Origin: UBA4416 sp031539425
Lineage (GTDB): Bacteria; Bacteroidota; Bacteroidia; B-17B0; Aurantibacillaceae
Reading direction: 5' to 3'
DNA length: 24,269 bases
NCBI GenBank assembly: GCA_031539425.1
Contig: JAVKLI010000086.1
Coordinates: forward strand, 1 to 24,269
Shown here: positions 1-7,983 of the stretch, piece by piece
Layout: each line of letters opens with the position of its first letter
How positions within the stretch are numbered: the stretch's first letter is position 1
Notes under the pieces: model-generated
What the model saw: only the letters and a program-made list of their open reading frames with translations
What the model was told of the DNA's origin: nothing
Database searches by the model: none
Position numbers and translations under genes: made by a program

Positions 1-159
1 AAATTAGACTTATTTGATACATAGGGGGGCTTCGCTTTCAGAAATTTAAATACTATTCAATAAAATCAACTTTCTTAAAGAGATAAAGTGCTAATTCGTA
101 TTTTTATCGGACAACAATGAATAAAAATAAGACAAATATTTTTTTTTTAATATTTACTG

Positions 160-189
160 TTGTTTTTTATAAAAAAGTATTTATATTTG
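160..189 (+). promoter_or_regulatory. Bacteroidota-type promoter for the first surface-protein gene
   Basis: A TTG at 160-162 is followed after 19 bases by TATATTTG at 182-189. This matches the Bacteroidota primary-sigma pattern (-33 TTG/TTTG, -7 TAnnTTTG) in sequence and spacing. The ATG at 218 lies about 28 bases downstream, leaving a short leader. No other gene is seen in 1-217. The match is by eye and the start site is not measured. Confidence 0.6.
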
Positions 190-217
190 CACTAAAGGTT
201 AACTTAAAATAAAATCT

Positions 218-1936
218 ATGGAAAACACAACTACTAAAAAATCAAATTTATCTCGCTTTAATTTAAAAGTAACAATTACTGTCTGCTTATTTTTAATTAC
301 AAAACACATAACTTTTGCACAATACTCTGGGTTTACGAGTTTTGGTGCTAATATTACAATGTCTGGTCCAGTAGCAATTGTTATTACGGGTGTTAATGCA
401 GATTTTAACACTGCTAATTTAAATACAACAGTTACACAAATTAATGCAAGTCCAAATTCTTCAATTTCTTTAGAAGGAAATTGGCAAAATCTTGGCTCTA
501 CCTCTCCTTTTGCAGGTTCAGATGGCGGATTTGTAACATTTAATCACCCAACAGCAACTCAGTCAATTGGAGGAATAAGCCCAACTGCTTTTAACAATCT
601 AGTAGTTTTAGGAACTGGTACAAAATTTTTAGCAGTTAATAATACAACTGTAGGAGGTACCTCAGCCAAAGCAGGGTCTTTAATTTTAGGAAATGGCGTT
701 ATTAATTTAAATACTAATATGCTGGTAGTAAGTAATAGCTCAAGTTTAGCAATACAATCTAGTACAACTGGTTACATAATTAGCGAAACAGACGCAGCTA
801 TAAATAGTAGTATATTAAGATGGATGGTAGGTAAATCTATAGGTAAATATGTATATCCATTTGGAGTTGAGGGCGTTCAAATACCTTTAAGTTATGATAT
901 TACTTCACCAATGATTGATAATGCAAGCTATGTTGAAATGTCAACTAGAAAAACAACTCCAGATAATAAACCTTGGTCTAGTTACGTAACTTCAGCTTCG
1001 TTTTCAGTACACAATATGTTTACCCCAAATACACCAAATGCTGACGGTGGTCTAGCAGAAGTAATTGATAGGGTATATGAAGTAGCACCCTCTGCTAAAA
1101 ATAGCTCTAAAATAACTTTTGCCTATAGAGCTATTGAAAACACAATGACTGGTGCAAATGTATCACAAATTGGAGCAAGAATTTGGAGAACAGATTTGTC
1201 GACTGGAACATTACCTGGCGCTTGGTACGGTGATCCTTTAACTGATATGGTATATGGGCCTACAACAGCAGTTACTGCTCCAATAGGTATAGGTTTTGTA
1301 ACTACACCTGAATTAAAAGAACAAATGAATCAAACATGGATATTAACTGCTAAGTCAGCACAACAAAACACAACGACTATTGCAAATTTTATAGCAGAAT
1401 GTAATAATGGAAAAGTGAGAATTAGTTGGAACTCTTTAAAAGAAATAGGTACCGCTTCTTTTGTAATTGAAGGATCATTAGATGGCATAAATTATAAAGA
1501 AATTACAAGGATAACACCTATTGGTTCAATGACGGCTTCTACATCTTACAGTACTGAAGTTGGGGGTAATATTTATTATACTCATTATCGTATTCTAAAT
1601 TTTAATTCACAAGGAGGTGTAAATATTTTAGCTGTAGCACCACTTACAGGTTTCCCATGTAAAGAAAATAATAACAACTTTACTATATTAAGTAAGGGAA
1701 CAAATCGTTTGTCTTTATATATATCATCTGATAAAGATGGTGTTGCTGATATTTCTGTTTACAATGCCTTAGGTCAGTTAGTTGAAAAATTTGAAAAAAG
1801 ACCATACAAAAAAGGAGTTGCTGGCGAACAATTTGAGGAAAATCTTAAAGTTGTTGATGGAGTTTATTTTGTTACAGTATATAGCGATGGGTTATTAAAA
1901 GATAAAGCTAAAATTTTGGTAACTCAAATTCAATAA
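218..1936 (+). CDS. T9SS-exported surface protein, type A-like sorting domain
   Basis: A 572-residue exported protein of unknown specific function. A basic N-terminus (KK at residues 7-8, R14, K17) and a hydrophobic stretch at about 18-33 end in TFA-Q, a typical signal peptidase I site. The middle (about 36-250) is rich in Thr, Ser, Asn and Gly with repeated short strands, as in beta-rich adhesin-like surface proteins; no catalytic motif is recognisable. The last ~85 residues have the T9SS type A pattern: a strand, then DISVYNALGQLV, then VDGVYFVTVYSDG and a basic end (KAKILVTQIQ). In this family that domain directs passage through the T9SS and is then usually cleaved. The gene has its own promoter and terminator, so it is probably transcribed alone. 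Export is well supported; the function is not identified. Confidence 0.85.
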   Translation: MENTTTKKSNLSRFNLKVTITVCLFLITKHITFAQYSGFTSFGANITMSGPVAIVITGVNADFNTANLNTTVTQINASPNSSISLEGNWQNLGSTSPFAGSDGGFVTFNHPTATQSIGGISPTAFNNLVVLGTGTKFLAVNNTTVGGTSAKAGSLILGNGVINLNTNMLVVSNSSSLAIQSSTTGYIISETDAAINSSILRWMVGKSIGKYVYPFGVEGVQIPLSYDITSPMIDNASYVEMSTRKTTPDNKPWSSYVTSASFSVHNMFTPNTPNADGGLAEVIDRVYEVAPSAKNSSKITFAYRAIENTMTGANVSQIGARIWRTDLSTGTLPGAWYGDPLTDMVYGPTTAVTAPIGIGFVTTPELKEQMNQTWILTAKSAQQNTTTIANFIAECNNGKVRISWNSLKEIGTASFVIEGSLDGINYKEITRITPIGSMTASTSYSTEVGGNIYYTHYRILNFNSQGGVNILAVAPLTGFPCKENNNNFTILSKGTNRLSLYISSDKDGVADISVYNALGQLVEKFEKRPYKKGVAGEQFEENLKVVDGVYFVTVYSDGLLKDKAKILVTQIQ

Positions 1937-1959
1937 GTTATTATTTTACAATAATTAAG

Positions 1960-1992
1960 AAAGCATTTGTTGAAATACACAAATGCTTTTTT
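1960..1992 (+). terminator. Rho-independent terminator after the first surface-protein gene
   Basis: AAAGCATTTGT (1960-1970) pairs perfectly with ACAAATGCTTT (1979-1989) around an 8-base loop and is followed by T residues to 1992. It starts 23 bases after the stop codon and separates this gene from dapB. The right arm and T-run are close to the possible dapB promoter. Confidence 0.8.
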
Positions 1993-1999
1993 ATTTTTA
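1970..1999 (+). promoter_or_regulatory. possible dapB promoter overlapping the terminator
   Basis: TTG at 1970-1972, a 19-base spacer and TATTTTTA at 1992-1999 fit the Bacteroidota spacing, but the -7 box lacks the final G. The match also overlaps the terminator hairpin and its T-run, so part of it may be coincidental. It would give a leader of about 25 bases before the dapB ATG at 2030. Confidence 0.25.
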
Positions 2000-2029
2000 C
2001 ACTTCTTATTAATACTATTAAGTTTATAA

Positions 2030-2740
2030 ATGAATATTGCATTAATTGGGTATGGCAAAATGGGCAAAGAGGTTGAATTAATTTCTAAATTAAAGCAACA
2101 TCATATTAAACTAATAATTCAAAAAGACATCAATATTTTAAAACAACAATTTTTAATCGAAAAAATTGATGTTGCTATAGATTTTAGCACCCCACATGCT
2201 GTAAACAGTAATATGTTATTTTGCTTTCAAAATAATATACCAATTGTAGTAGGCACTACCGGTTGGCACCATGAATTAAACCAAATTACAGAACAATGTA
2301 ATAAATATAATGGATCGCTATTTTACGCATCAAATTTTAGTATTGGCGTTAATTTATTTTTAAAAATAAACAATAGGGTTGCTGAAATAATTAATGCTTA
2401 TCCTAACTACCATATTCAAATTAACGAAACACATCATACGCAAAAATTAGATGCGCCATCTGGTACCGCAATTAGTACGGCTAATGAAATAATAAAAAAA
2501 CATGTCTCCTATCAACAATGGACACAAGATGAATTAAATACTTCAGATTTATTAATTAAAAGTAAACGCAATGGTAATGAAATTGGCTATCATCAAGTGA
2601 TTTACCAATCTGATGAAGACGAGATTCAAATTATACACCAAGCAAAATCACGAAAAGGCTTTGCGCTTGGAGCTGTGCTAGCTGCCGAGTTTTTAGTAAA
2701 AAAAAAAGGAATTTATACAATGACTGATTTAATTAAATAA
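2030..2740 (+). CDS. dapB: 4-hydroxy-tetrahydrodipicolinate reductase
   Basis: Reduces hydroxy-tetrahydrodipicolinate with NAD(P)H in the diaminopimelate/lysine pathway, which supplies the peptidoglycan cross-linking residue; cytoplasmic. The N-terminus starts directly with the dinucleotide-binding Rossmann motif (IALIGYGKMG, Gly7/9/12). VVGTTGW and NFSIGVN follow at the expected spacing. The family signature ETHHTQKLDAPSGTA lies at residues 133-147; H135 and K139 match the catalytic His and Lys of E. coli DapB (H159, K163). At 236 residues it is slightly short, as in other Bacteroidota DapB. It lies 5 bases ahead of lepB; dapB-lepB adjacency is common in the phylum, so the two are likely co-transcribed. 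Nothing seems broken or missing. Confidence 0.96.
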   Translation: MNIALIGYGKMGKEVELISKLKQHHIKLIIQKDINILKQQFLIEKIDVAIDFSTPHAVNSNMLFCFQNNIPIVVGTTGWHHELNQITEQCNKYNGSLFYASNFSIGVNLFLKINNRVAEIINAYPNYHIQINETHHTQKLDAPSGTAISTANEIIKKHVSYQQWTQDELNTSDLLIKSKRNGNEIGYHQVIYQSDEDEIQIIHQAKSRKGFALGAVLAAEFLVKKKGIYTMTDLIK

Positions 2741-2745
2741 AATAT

Positions 2746-4542
2746 ATGGGAAATTACATTTACATGATACTAATTTTAGTCTCATTTGTTGGTTTATCTA
2801 AAGTTTTTGAAAAAACAAACCTTAATAAATGGCAAGCTTATATACCAATATATAATTTTTGGCTATTAAGTAAATTACTTCAATTGCCTAAATACTGGGC
2901 TTTTATAATGATTATACCTGGTGTAAATATCATCATGTATGGGGTATATGCTTATCATTTATCTAGAGCATTTCGTTTAAACGGTTTATCGCATGTAGTA
3001 ATTTCAAGTATTTTGCCATATGTACAATTTGTAAACATTGGATTTTCAAAAAACCTTCAATTTATAGGAAAATCTGAAATAAAAAAAGAGTCTAAATTTA
3101 TTAAAAACTGGATAGACCCTCTGCTATATGCTGTGGTAGTTGCATCTATCATTAGAGGTTTTTTTTTAGAGGCTTTTACAATTCCTACTTCTTCATTAGA
3201 GAAATCGTTAATGGTTGGTGATTTTTTATTTGTAAACAAAACTTGCTTTGGTGCAAAAATACCTCAAACCCCTATTGCATTCCCATTTGCACATCATACC
3301 TTGCCATGGACAGAAGACACTAAATCCTACTTAGAGTGGATAAAAATTCCGTTGATGCGATTACCAGGATATACTTCTCCAAAAAAAGGAGATTATATAG
3401 TATTTAATTACCCTGATGGAGATACTATAGCTACAGGCTTTCAAAACATGAGTTATTATCAATTGGCAAGATATATAGGGTATCAAAATATTAATAACCC
3501 AAATTATACACCACCTTTTGGTAACGGGCAACAACGGGTTGGCAAAATTGTTGCACGTCCAATTGATAAAAGAGAATTTTATGTAAAACGTTGCGTTGCT
3601 TCTGCAGGTGATATTTTAGAAATTAAAAATGGAGAAATATACATTAATAATAATATAACTGAAATGCCTATAAAAGCGCAACATCATTACTTTATTAAAG
3701 CAAAATCAGATTTTGTAACCATTCAATTACTTGACAAGTATGACATATATTATGATGAAGCTTATAAAGTTAATTTAATAACGTATAATAATTCTGATAG
3801 TATTTTATCTTATGCTCCAATTGGCCAAATGAGTGGGCATTATGATGACACATACTTGCCAAAATTTAAAAATACGTTTACTAAAAATGATACGGTGTTG
3901 TATAATTTAAATATGACTATTGAAGTAGCAAATAAAATAAAACAGTTGCCGGATGTATATTCTGTAATTAAAGAAGTAAGAACTGTAGGGGACAGAGATA
4001 TGGCTATATTTCCACATAATAGCAACTATGCTTGGAACAATGATCAGTTTGGTCCATTCTTAATTCCACAAAAAGGATTAACAATTAAGTTAGATACAAC
4101 TAATATTTGTTTATACGCAAAAATATTAAGTACCTATGATGATGGTTTGCATCAAATTACAAAAAATAATAATCAAGTGTTATACGACGGAAAACTGATT
4201 ACATCATATACCTTTAAACAAGATTATTATTGGATGATGGGTGATAATAGGCACAATTCGGCGGATAGTAGAAGTTGGGGAGTGGTACCATTTGATCATA
4301 TAATTGGTAAACCTGTGTTTGTTTGGTTTAGTAAAAAAGATGCCAATAAAAATTTAATTAGCGGTAAATCAATTATAAGTTCTTTATTTAAAAATGAAGA
4401 GGAAGGAAAATTTAGATGGAGTCGATTTTTATGTTATGTAAGTAATGAAAAATTAATTTCGTTGAAGTTATACGTCCTTTTAATTGTGATCATTTATTAT
4501 GGGTATAAGTTTTATAAAAAAAGAAAACCTAAAACTACCTAA
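2746..4542 (+). CDS. lepB: signal peptidase I, long Bacteroidota form
   Basis: Membrane-bound serine/lysine protease that cleaves signal peptides after Sec export, with its active site outside the inner membrane. The N-terminal ~100 residues hold hydrophobic segments at about 4-20, 50-70 and 84-100, with a KWQAYIPIYNFWLL motif resembling DUF5684-type membrane domains. A further transmembrane segment (about 124-142) leads into the S26 core. IPTSSLEKSL at 146-155 carries the catalytic Ser150, FYVKRCVASAGD carries the general base Lys281, and GDNRHNSADSR starts at Gly499 (conserved box E). About 190 residues separate the Lys box from box E, so the protein (598 aa) is nearly twice E. coli LepB; long forms are normal in Bacteroidota. 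The C-terminus ends with another hydrophobic segment (LYVLLIVIIYYGY) and a basic tail, an additional anchor. It probably processes the exported proteins of this window. Confidence 0.95.
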   Translation: MGNYIYMILILVSFVGLSKVFEKTNLNKWQAYIPIYNFWLLSKLLQLPKYWAFIMIIPGVNIIMYGVYAYHLSRAFRLNGLSHVVISSILPYVQFVNIGFSKNLQFIGKSEIKKESKFIKNWIDPLLYAVVVASIIRGFFLEAFTIPTSSLEKSLMVGDFLFVNKTCFGAKIPQTPIAFPFAHHTLPWTEDTKSYLEWIKIPLMRLPGYTSPKKGDYIVFNYPDGDTIATGFQNMSYYQLARYIGYQNINNPNYTPPFGNGQQRVGKIVARPIDKREFYVKRCVASAGDILEIKNGEIYINNNITEMPIKAQHHYFIKAKSDFVTIQLLDKYDIYYDEAYKVNLITYNNSDSILSYAPIGQMSGHYDDTYLPKFKNTFTKNDTVLYNLNMTIEVANKIKQLPDVYSVIKEVRTVGDRDMAIFPHNSNYAWNNDQFGPFLIPQKGLTIKLDTTNICLYAKILSTYDDGLHQITKNNNQVLYDGKLITSYTFKQDYYWMMGDNRHNSADSRSWGVVPFDHIIGKPVFVWFSKKDANKNLISGKSIISSLFKNEEEGKFRWSRFLCYVSNEKLISLKLYVLLIVIIYYGYKFYKKRKPKTT

Positions 4543-4555
4543 CTTCTTTTGTAAT

Positions 4556-5818
4556 ATGAAAGTATTATTTTTCATTATCATCACTTTTATTTGTGTTGAG
4601 GTTAAATGTAATTATATTTTTATTTTAATGGATGAGCAACAGAAGAATCATTTAAAAGCGTATGGTTTGGCGTATTATGCGCTTCAAAAAGATGTAGAAG
4701 TGTTATGGTTACTTAATTATAAGGCGGGTAGTTTTTGTATTCCGTACTCTAAAATGTTACATCAAGAATGTTTAATTCGAGATGTATCTTTAGAAATAAT
4801 TTCTGATTCAAAAAAAGAATCAATACTATTTGAAATATCAAATAATGAAGTAAATCAAGATGTTATTAAATTAGAAAAAGTTCCAAAAATTGCGGTGTAT
4901 TCGCCAAAAACAAAACAGCCTTGGGACGATGCTGTTACCTTAGTTTTAAATTATGCCGAAATTCCATATGACGTAGTATATGATGAGGATATCTTACTTG
5001 ATAAATTAAAAGATTATGATTGGCTGCATTTACACCATGAAGATTTTACAGGTCAGTATGGTAAATTTTATGCTTCATATAATCAAGCGGTTTGGTATAT
5101 AAACGAGGTAAAGGAACAAGAGGCAATGGCAACAAAAATGGGCTTTATAAAAGTATCACATTTAAAATTAGCAGTAGCAAAAAGATTTTGTCAATTTATA
5201 TCAAATGGTGGGTTTTTATTTGCCATGTGCAGCGCAACAGATAGTTTTGATATAGCATTAGCAAGCGAAGGGGTAGATATATGCGAAACTATTTTTGACC
5301 ATGATGCTATGAACCAGCAAGCCAATACTAAAATAGATTATAAAAAAGGCTTGGCATTTACAGATTATAAATTAGTTTATAACCCTTACCAATATGAATT
5401 TTCAGAGATTGATGTTACAGAAAGCAGAGCAACTCATAATATTTCAAAACAAACCGATCGGTTTAAATTATTTGATTTTTCAGCAAAGTGGGATCCAGTA
5501 CCAACGATGTTGTGTCAAAATCATGAAAAATTAATTAAAGGGTTTTATGGTCAAACCACAGCCTACCATAAAAAGTTTTTAAAATCAAATGTGCTTGTAA
5601 TGGGCGAATTTAAAGCCTATAACGAAGCTAGGTATATTCATGGCGACTTAGGCAATGGCACCTGGACGTATTATGGTGGGCATGATCCGGAAGATTATCA
5701 GCATAAAGTAGAAGATCCGCCAACAGATTTAAACTTGCATAAAAATTCTCCAGGATACAGATTGATATTAAATAATGTATTGTTTCCGGCAGCTAAAAAG
5801 AAAAAACAAAAAACTTAA
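4556..5818 (+). CDS. exported Bacteroidota-conserved protein of unknown function ('asparagine synthetase B'-labelled family)
   Basis: I recognise this as a family conserved across Bacteroidota whose database name is often asparagine synthetase B. The sequence does not support that: there is no N-terminal Cys2 glutaminase domain and no SGGxDS pyrophosphatase loop. The ATG at 4556 is chosen over one at 4499 because it begins a proper signal peptide (MKVLFFIIITFICVEV, possible cleavage near residue 18) and avoids overlapping lepB. Distinctive motifs are MDEQQKNHLKAYGLAYYAL near the mature N-terminus, WLHLHHEDFTGQYGKF from W156, MCSATDS at 224-230 and YYGGHDPEDYQH around 372-383. The His/Asp/Glu-rich motifs would suit a metal site or hydrolase-like fold, but that is inference. 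The C-terminus ends in a Lys cluster. It lies 13 bases after lepB and just before sufE in the same transcript direction. Confidence 0.85.
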   Translation: MKVLFFIIITFICVEVKCNYIFILMDEQQKNHLKAYGLAYYALQKDVEVLWLLNYKAGSFCIPYSKMLHQECLIRDVSLEIISDSKKESILFEISNNEVNQDVIKLEKVPKIAVYSPKTKQPWDDAVTLVLNYAEIPYDVVYDEDILLDKLKDYDWLHLHHEDFTGQYGKFYASYNQAVWYINEVKEQEAMATKMGFIKVSHLKLAVAKRFCQFISNGGFLFAMCSATDSFDIALASEGVDICETIFDHDAMNQQANTKIDYKKGLAFTDYKLVYNPYQYEFSEIDVTESRATHNISKQTDRFKLFDFSAKWDPVPTMLCQNHEKLIKGFYGQTTAYHKKFLKSNVLVMGEFKAYNEARYIHGDLGNGTWTYYGGHDPEDYQHKVEDPPTDLNLHKNSPGYRLILNNVLFPAAKKKKQKT

Positions 5819-5832
5819 TAATTAAATTACGA

Positions 5833-6240
5833 GTGACTATTGTAGAAAAAGAACAGCAAATTATAAATGACTTTTTATTATTTGAAAATAATTGGGAAGC
5901 CAAGTATGAGTATATTATTGATATTGGAAAAGCCCTTCCACTCATACACGCAAAGTATAAAACAGAACAATATTTAGTAAAAGGGTGTCAAAGCAATGTG
6001 TGGATAAATGCTGAATGTGTGGAGGGAAAAATGCAATTTTATGCAGATAGCGATGCCATCATTACAAAAGGTCTTATATCATTAATTATAGAAGTGCTCA
6101 ACCAACAAACAAAAGAGGACATTATAAATGCCAAATTAGAATTTTTGAATACTATAGGATTAATAGAACATTTATCTCCTACCCGTGCTAATGGTATATT
6201 AAGCATGATAACAAAAATAAAACAGCTTTGTTTGCACTAA
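5833..6240 (+). CDS. sufE: SufE family cysteine desulfurase activator
   Basis: Accepts sulfur from the cysteine desulfurase SufS on an active-site cysteine and passes it to the SUF Fe-S scaffold; cytoplasmic. At 135 residues it matches the family length. The signature VKGCQSNVW puts the acceptor Cys at residue 52 (E. coli SufE Cys51). A short polar strand region (ECVEGKMQFYADSDA), then ITKGLISLIIEVLN and a C-terminal PTRANGILSMI also fit. The likely start is GTG at 5833; no in-frame ATG lies nearby that would keep the N-terminal helix. It follows the exported protein by 14 bases and is the last gene of the run, converging with the minus-strand ABC transporter genes 51 bases away. No clear terminator hairpin is visible in that gap. 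Confidence 0.93.
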   Translation: MTIVEKEQQIINDFLLFENNWEAKYEYIIDIGKALPLIHAKYKTEQYLVKGCQSNVWINAECVEGKMQFYADSDAIITKGLISLIIEVLNQQTKEDIINAKLEFLNTIGLIEHLSPTRANGILSMITKIKQLCLH

Positions 6241-6291
6241 TGATTTAAACAGTATTTTTTATATTTGATAAATTTTAAATCAAGTAAACTT

Positions 6292-6930
6292 TTATTTTAA
6301 TTCAATATAATCTACAACGTATCGTTTCATAATGTCTAAATCATGCGATGAAATTAAAATGAGTTTGTTTTGTTTTGACATAATATTTTGAAGCAATTGA
6401 AATAAAAGATGTTTAGATTCATAATCTAAAAAAGCGGTTGGCTCATCTAATAATATAATGGGGGTATTTTGAGCTAAGGCTTTAGCTATAAGTACTTTTT
6501 GTTTTTGTCCGTCGCTTAGTTTGTTAAAATAATTGTTTTGAATTGAATCTATTTGTAAACTTTCAAAACTGTGTTGAATTATTTTTTTATCATTTGCATC
6601 TAAATGGGCAAATGTATTTAAATAAGGCGTTCTTCCTGCAGCCACTAAATCATAAGCCGTTAGGTTAAATCCAAAAATTGGCTTGGTATTTACAATTGAT
6701 ATTAATTGAGCTTTTTGTTTAACACTAAACAAACTTAAATTTTGGTTATTAATTAAAACTTGACCTTTTATAGGTTTAATATTACCACAAATAGTTTGTA
6801 ACAAGGTAGATTTACCTATCCCATTTTTGCCAATTAAACCAACTAAATTGGAGCTTGAAAAACTAAAATTAATGTTTTCATAAATTACCTGTTGGTTATA
6901 TCCTATGTTTAAGTTACTGGCCTGGAGCAT
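6292..6930 (-). CDS. ABC transporter ATP-binding protein, FecE/BtuD-like (iron, haem or corrinoid uptake)
   Basis: The ATPase that powers a type II (BtuCD/FecCDE-like) importer at the inner membrane. Walker A GKNGIGKST lies at residues 34-42, the signature LSDGQ at 138-142 (variant of LSGGQ), and Walker B with the catalytic Glu is IILLDEPT at 158-165, followed by the switch His in ISSHD. LVAAGRTPY at 95-103 is typical of the siderophore/B12 ATPase branch. The usual Q-loop glutamine is not visible: the stretch after the strand reads SIVNTKP. The start is ATG at 6930, which overlaps the permease stop as TGATG and indicates translational coupling; a TTG just upstream is less likely. At 212 aa it is somewhat shorter than FecE/BtuD. 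The substrate cannot be told from sequence. Confidence 0.9.
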   Translation of the reverse strand: MLQASNLNIGYNQQVIYENINFSFSSSNLVGLIGKNGIGKSTLLQTICGNIKPIKGQVLINNQNLSLFSVKQKAQLISIVNTKPIFGFNLTAYDLVAAGRTPYLNTFAHLDANDKKIIQHSFESLQIDSIQNNYFNKLSDGQKQKVLIAKALAQNTPIILLDEPTAFLDYESKHLLFQLLQNIMSKQNKLILISSHDLDIMKRYVVDYIELK

Positions 6931-7928
6931 CAATGAAGCGTTAATTTGGATTTGAATAATAGATAAATAATTACAGGTGCGCCTATTACAGTTGTAATGG
7001 CATTAATAGGAAATGACATTTGGTTACTAAATAATTGACAAATTACATCTGCAAACAGTAGGGTAATAGCACCTAACAACAGGGTAAAAATAATTTGATA
7101 AAAATGATGCGTGGTTTTAAAAATTAATTTTGAAACTATAGGTACTGATAAACCAATAAAAGCAATGCTACCACAAAATGCTGTAATAAAACCAACCAAT
7201 ACAGAGGTTATTAAAATAATTTGTAACCGTAACATCAATAAATTAACGCCTAAATTTTGAGCATAATCGTTATTTAATAATATAGCATTTAACGGTTTCA
7301 CTAAACGCATAGCCCAAATAATTTGACTTATTAAAATGACACTTAAAATGCTTACTTCATTAAGGCTTGTATTATCAAGGCTACCCATGCTCCATAAAAC
7401 AAATGTTTTTAAATTATCTGCCGAACTTAAAAATTCTATTACCGTTTGAATACCACCAAATACTTGTGATAACATAAACCCAACTAATAAAATAGTAACA
7501 TTACTTTGATTTTTATTAGATAAAAATAACATCATTAAAAGTACTACTGCAGCTCCTACACAAGAGAAAAGCGTAATGAAAGATTTGCCAAAAAAATAAA
7601 AATCTAGTATTTGAATTGACGATATAAGCATAGTGGCAATGGCCACAAATAAGCTTGACCCCGCAGTAATACCTAAAGCATACGGACCCGCTAATGGGTT
7701 TTGAAAAAGTGTTTGCATTAATAAACCACTTAATGCTAACCCAGCCCCTGCTGTTAATGCTGTTAATGCTTTTGGTAATCTAATATTAAATAAAATTTGT
7801 GAAGTAAATTTGGCACTTAAATCATTGTTAAAAATATTGACGCTACCTACACATAAATCTGTAATAAAAAGAAAACACAATAATGCAAAAAGAATACAAC
7901 TTATTGTAATAAACTTTGACTGTTGCAT
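6930..7928 (-). CDS. FecCD-family ABC transporter permease (iron-siderophore, haem or vitamin B12 uptake)
   Basis: Inner-membrane permease of 332 residues, the normal size for the BtuC/FecCD family, with many hydrophobic segments through its length. Family motifs are visible: IRLPKALTALTAGAGLALSG, then LMQTLFQNPLAGPYALGIT, and toward the C-terminus FCGSIAFIGLSVPIVSK, the coupling region that contacts the ATPase. Its stop overlaps the ATPase start (TGATG). It lies 37 bases downstream of nuoF on the same strand, so all three genes could share a transcript. No periplasmic or lipoprotein substrate-binding protein is encoded beside it, so that partner must come from elsewhere. Iron chelate or cobalamin is the usual cargo, but nothing in the sequence decides between them. 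Confidence 0.9.
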   Translation of the reverse strand: MQQSKFITISCILFALLCFLFITDLCVGSVNIFNNDLSAKFTSQILFNIRLPKALTALTAGAGLALSGLLMQTLFQNPLAGPYALGITAGSSLFVAIATMLISSIQILDFYFFGKSFITLFSCVGAAVVLLMMLFLSNKNQSNVTILLVGFMLSQVFGGIQTVIEFLSSADNLKTFVLWSMGSLDNTSLNEVSILSVILISQIIWAMRLVKPLNAILLNNDYAQNLGVNLLMLRLQIILITSVLVGFITAFCGSIAFIGLSVPIVSKLIFKTTHHFYQIIFTLLLGAITLLFADVICQLFSNQMSFPINAITTVIGAPVIIYLLFKSKLTLH

Positions 7929-7930
7929 AA

Positions 7931-7983
7931 GTTGATAATCAACAGGCTATTATATGAGAGTGTGGTTATAAATACACACTTTC
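7931..7983 (-). promoter_or_regulatory. two inverted repeats between nuoF and the permease gene
   Basis: A perfect 13-base palindrome, GTTGATAATCAAC (7931-7943), ends 2 bases before the permease ATG and so covers its ribosome-binding position. A second inverted repeat spans the nuoF stop: AGTGTG (7959-7964) pairs with CACACT (7975-7980) around a 10-base loop and extends further across one mismatch. Neither is followed by a T-run in the direction of transcription, so neither looks like a terminator. They could be an RNA processing or translation-control structure, or a protein-binding site. This is visual pattern only. Confidence 0.35.

Noticed and set aside
1..150. G-run TAGGGGGGCTTCGC near the left edge as an RNA gene end or repeat
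   Set aside because: No cloverleaf, CCA end or paired structure can be built around it and no second copy was noticed in the window.
4499..4555. Earlier in-frame ATG extending the exported protein by 19 residues into lepB
   Set aside because: The extension is basic and non-conserved-looking and would bury the signal peptide; the ATG at 4556 gives a normal export signal and removes the overlap.
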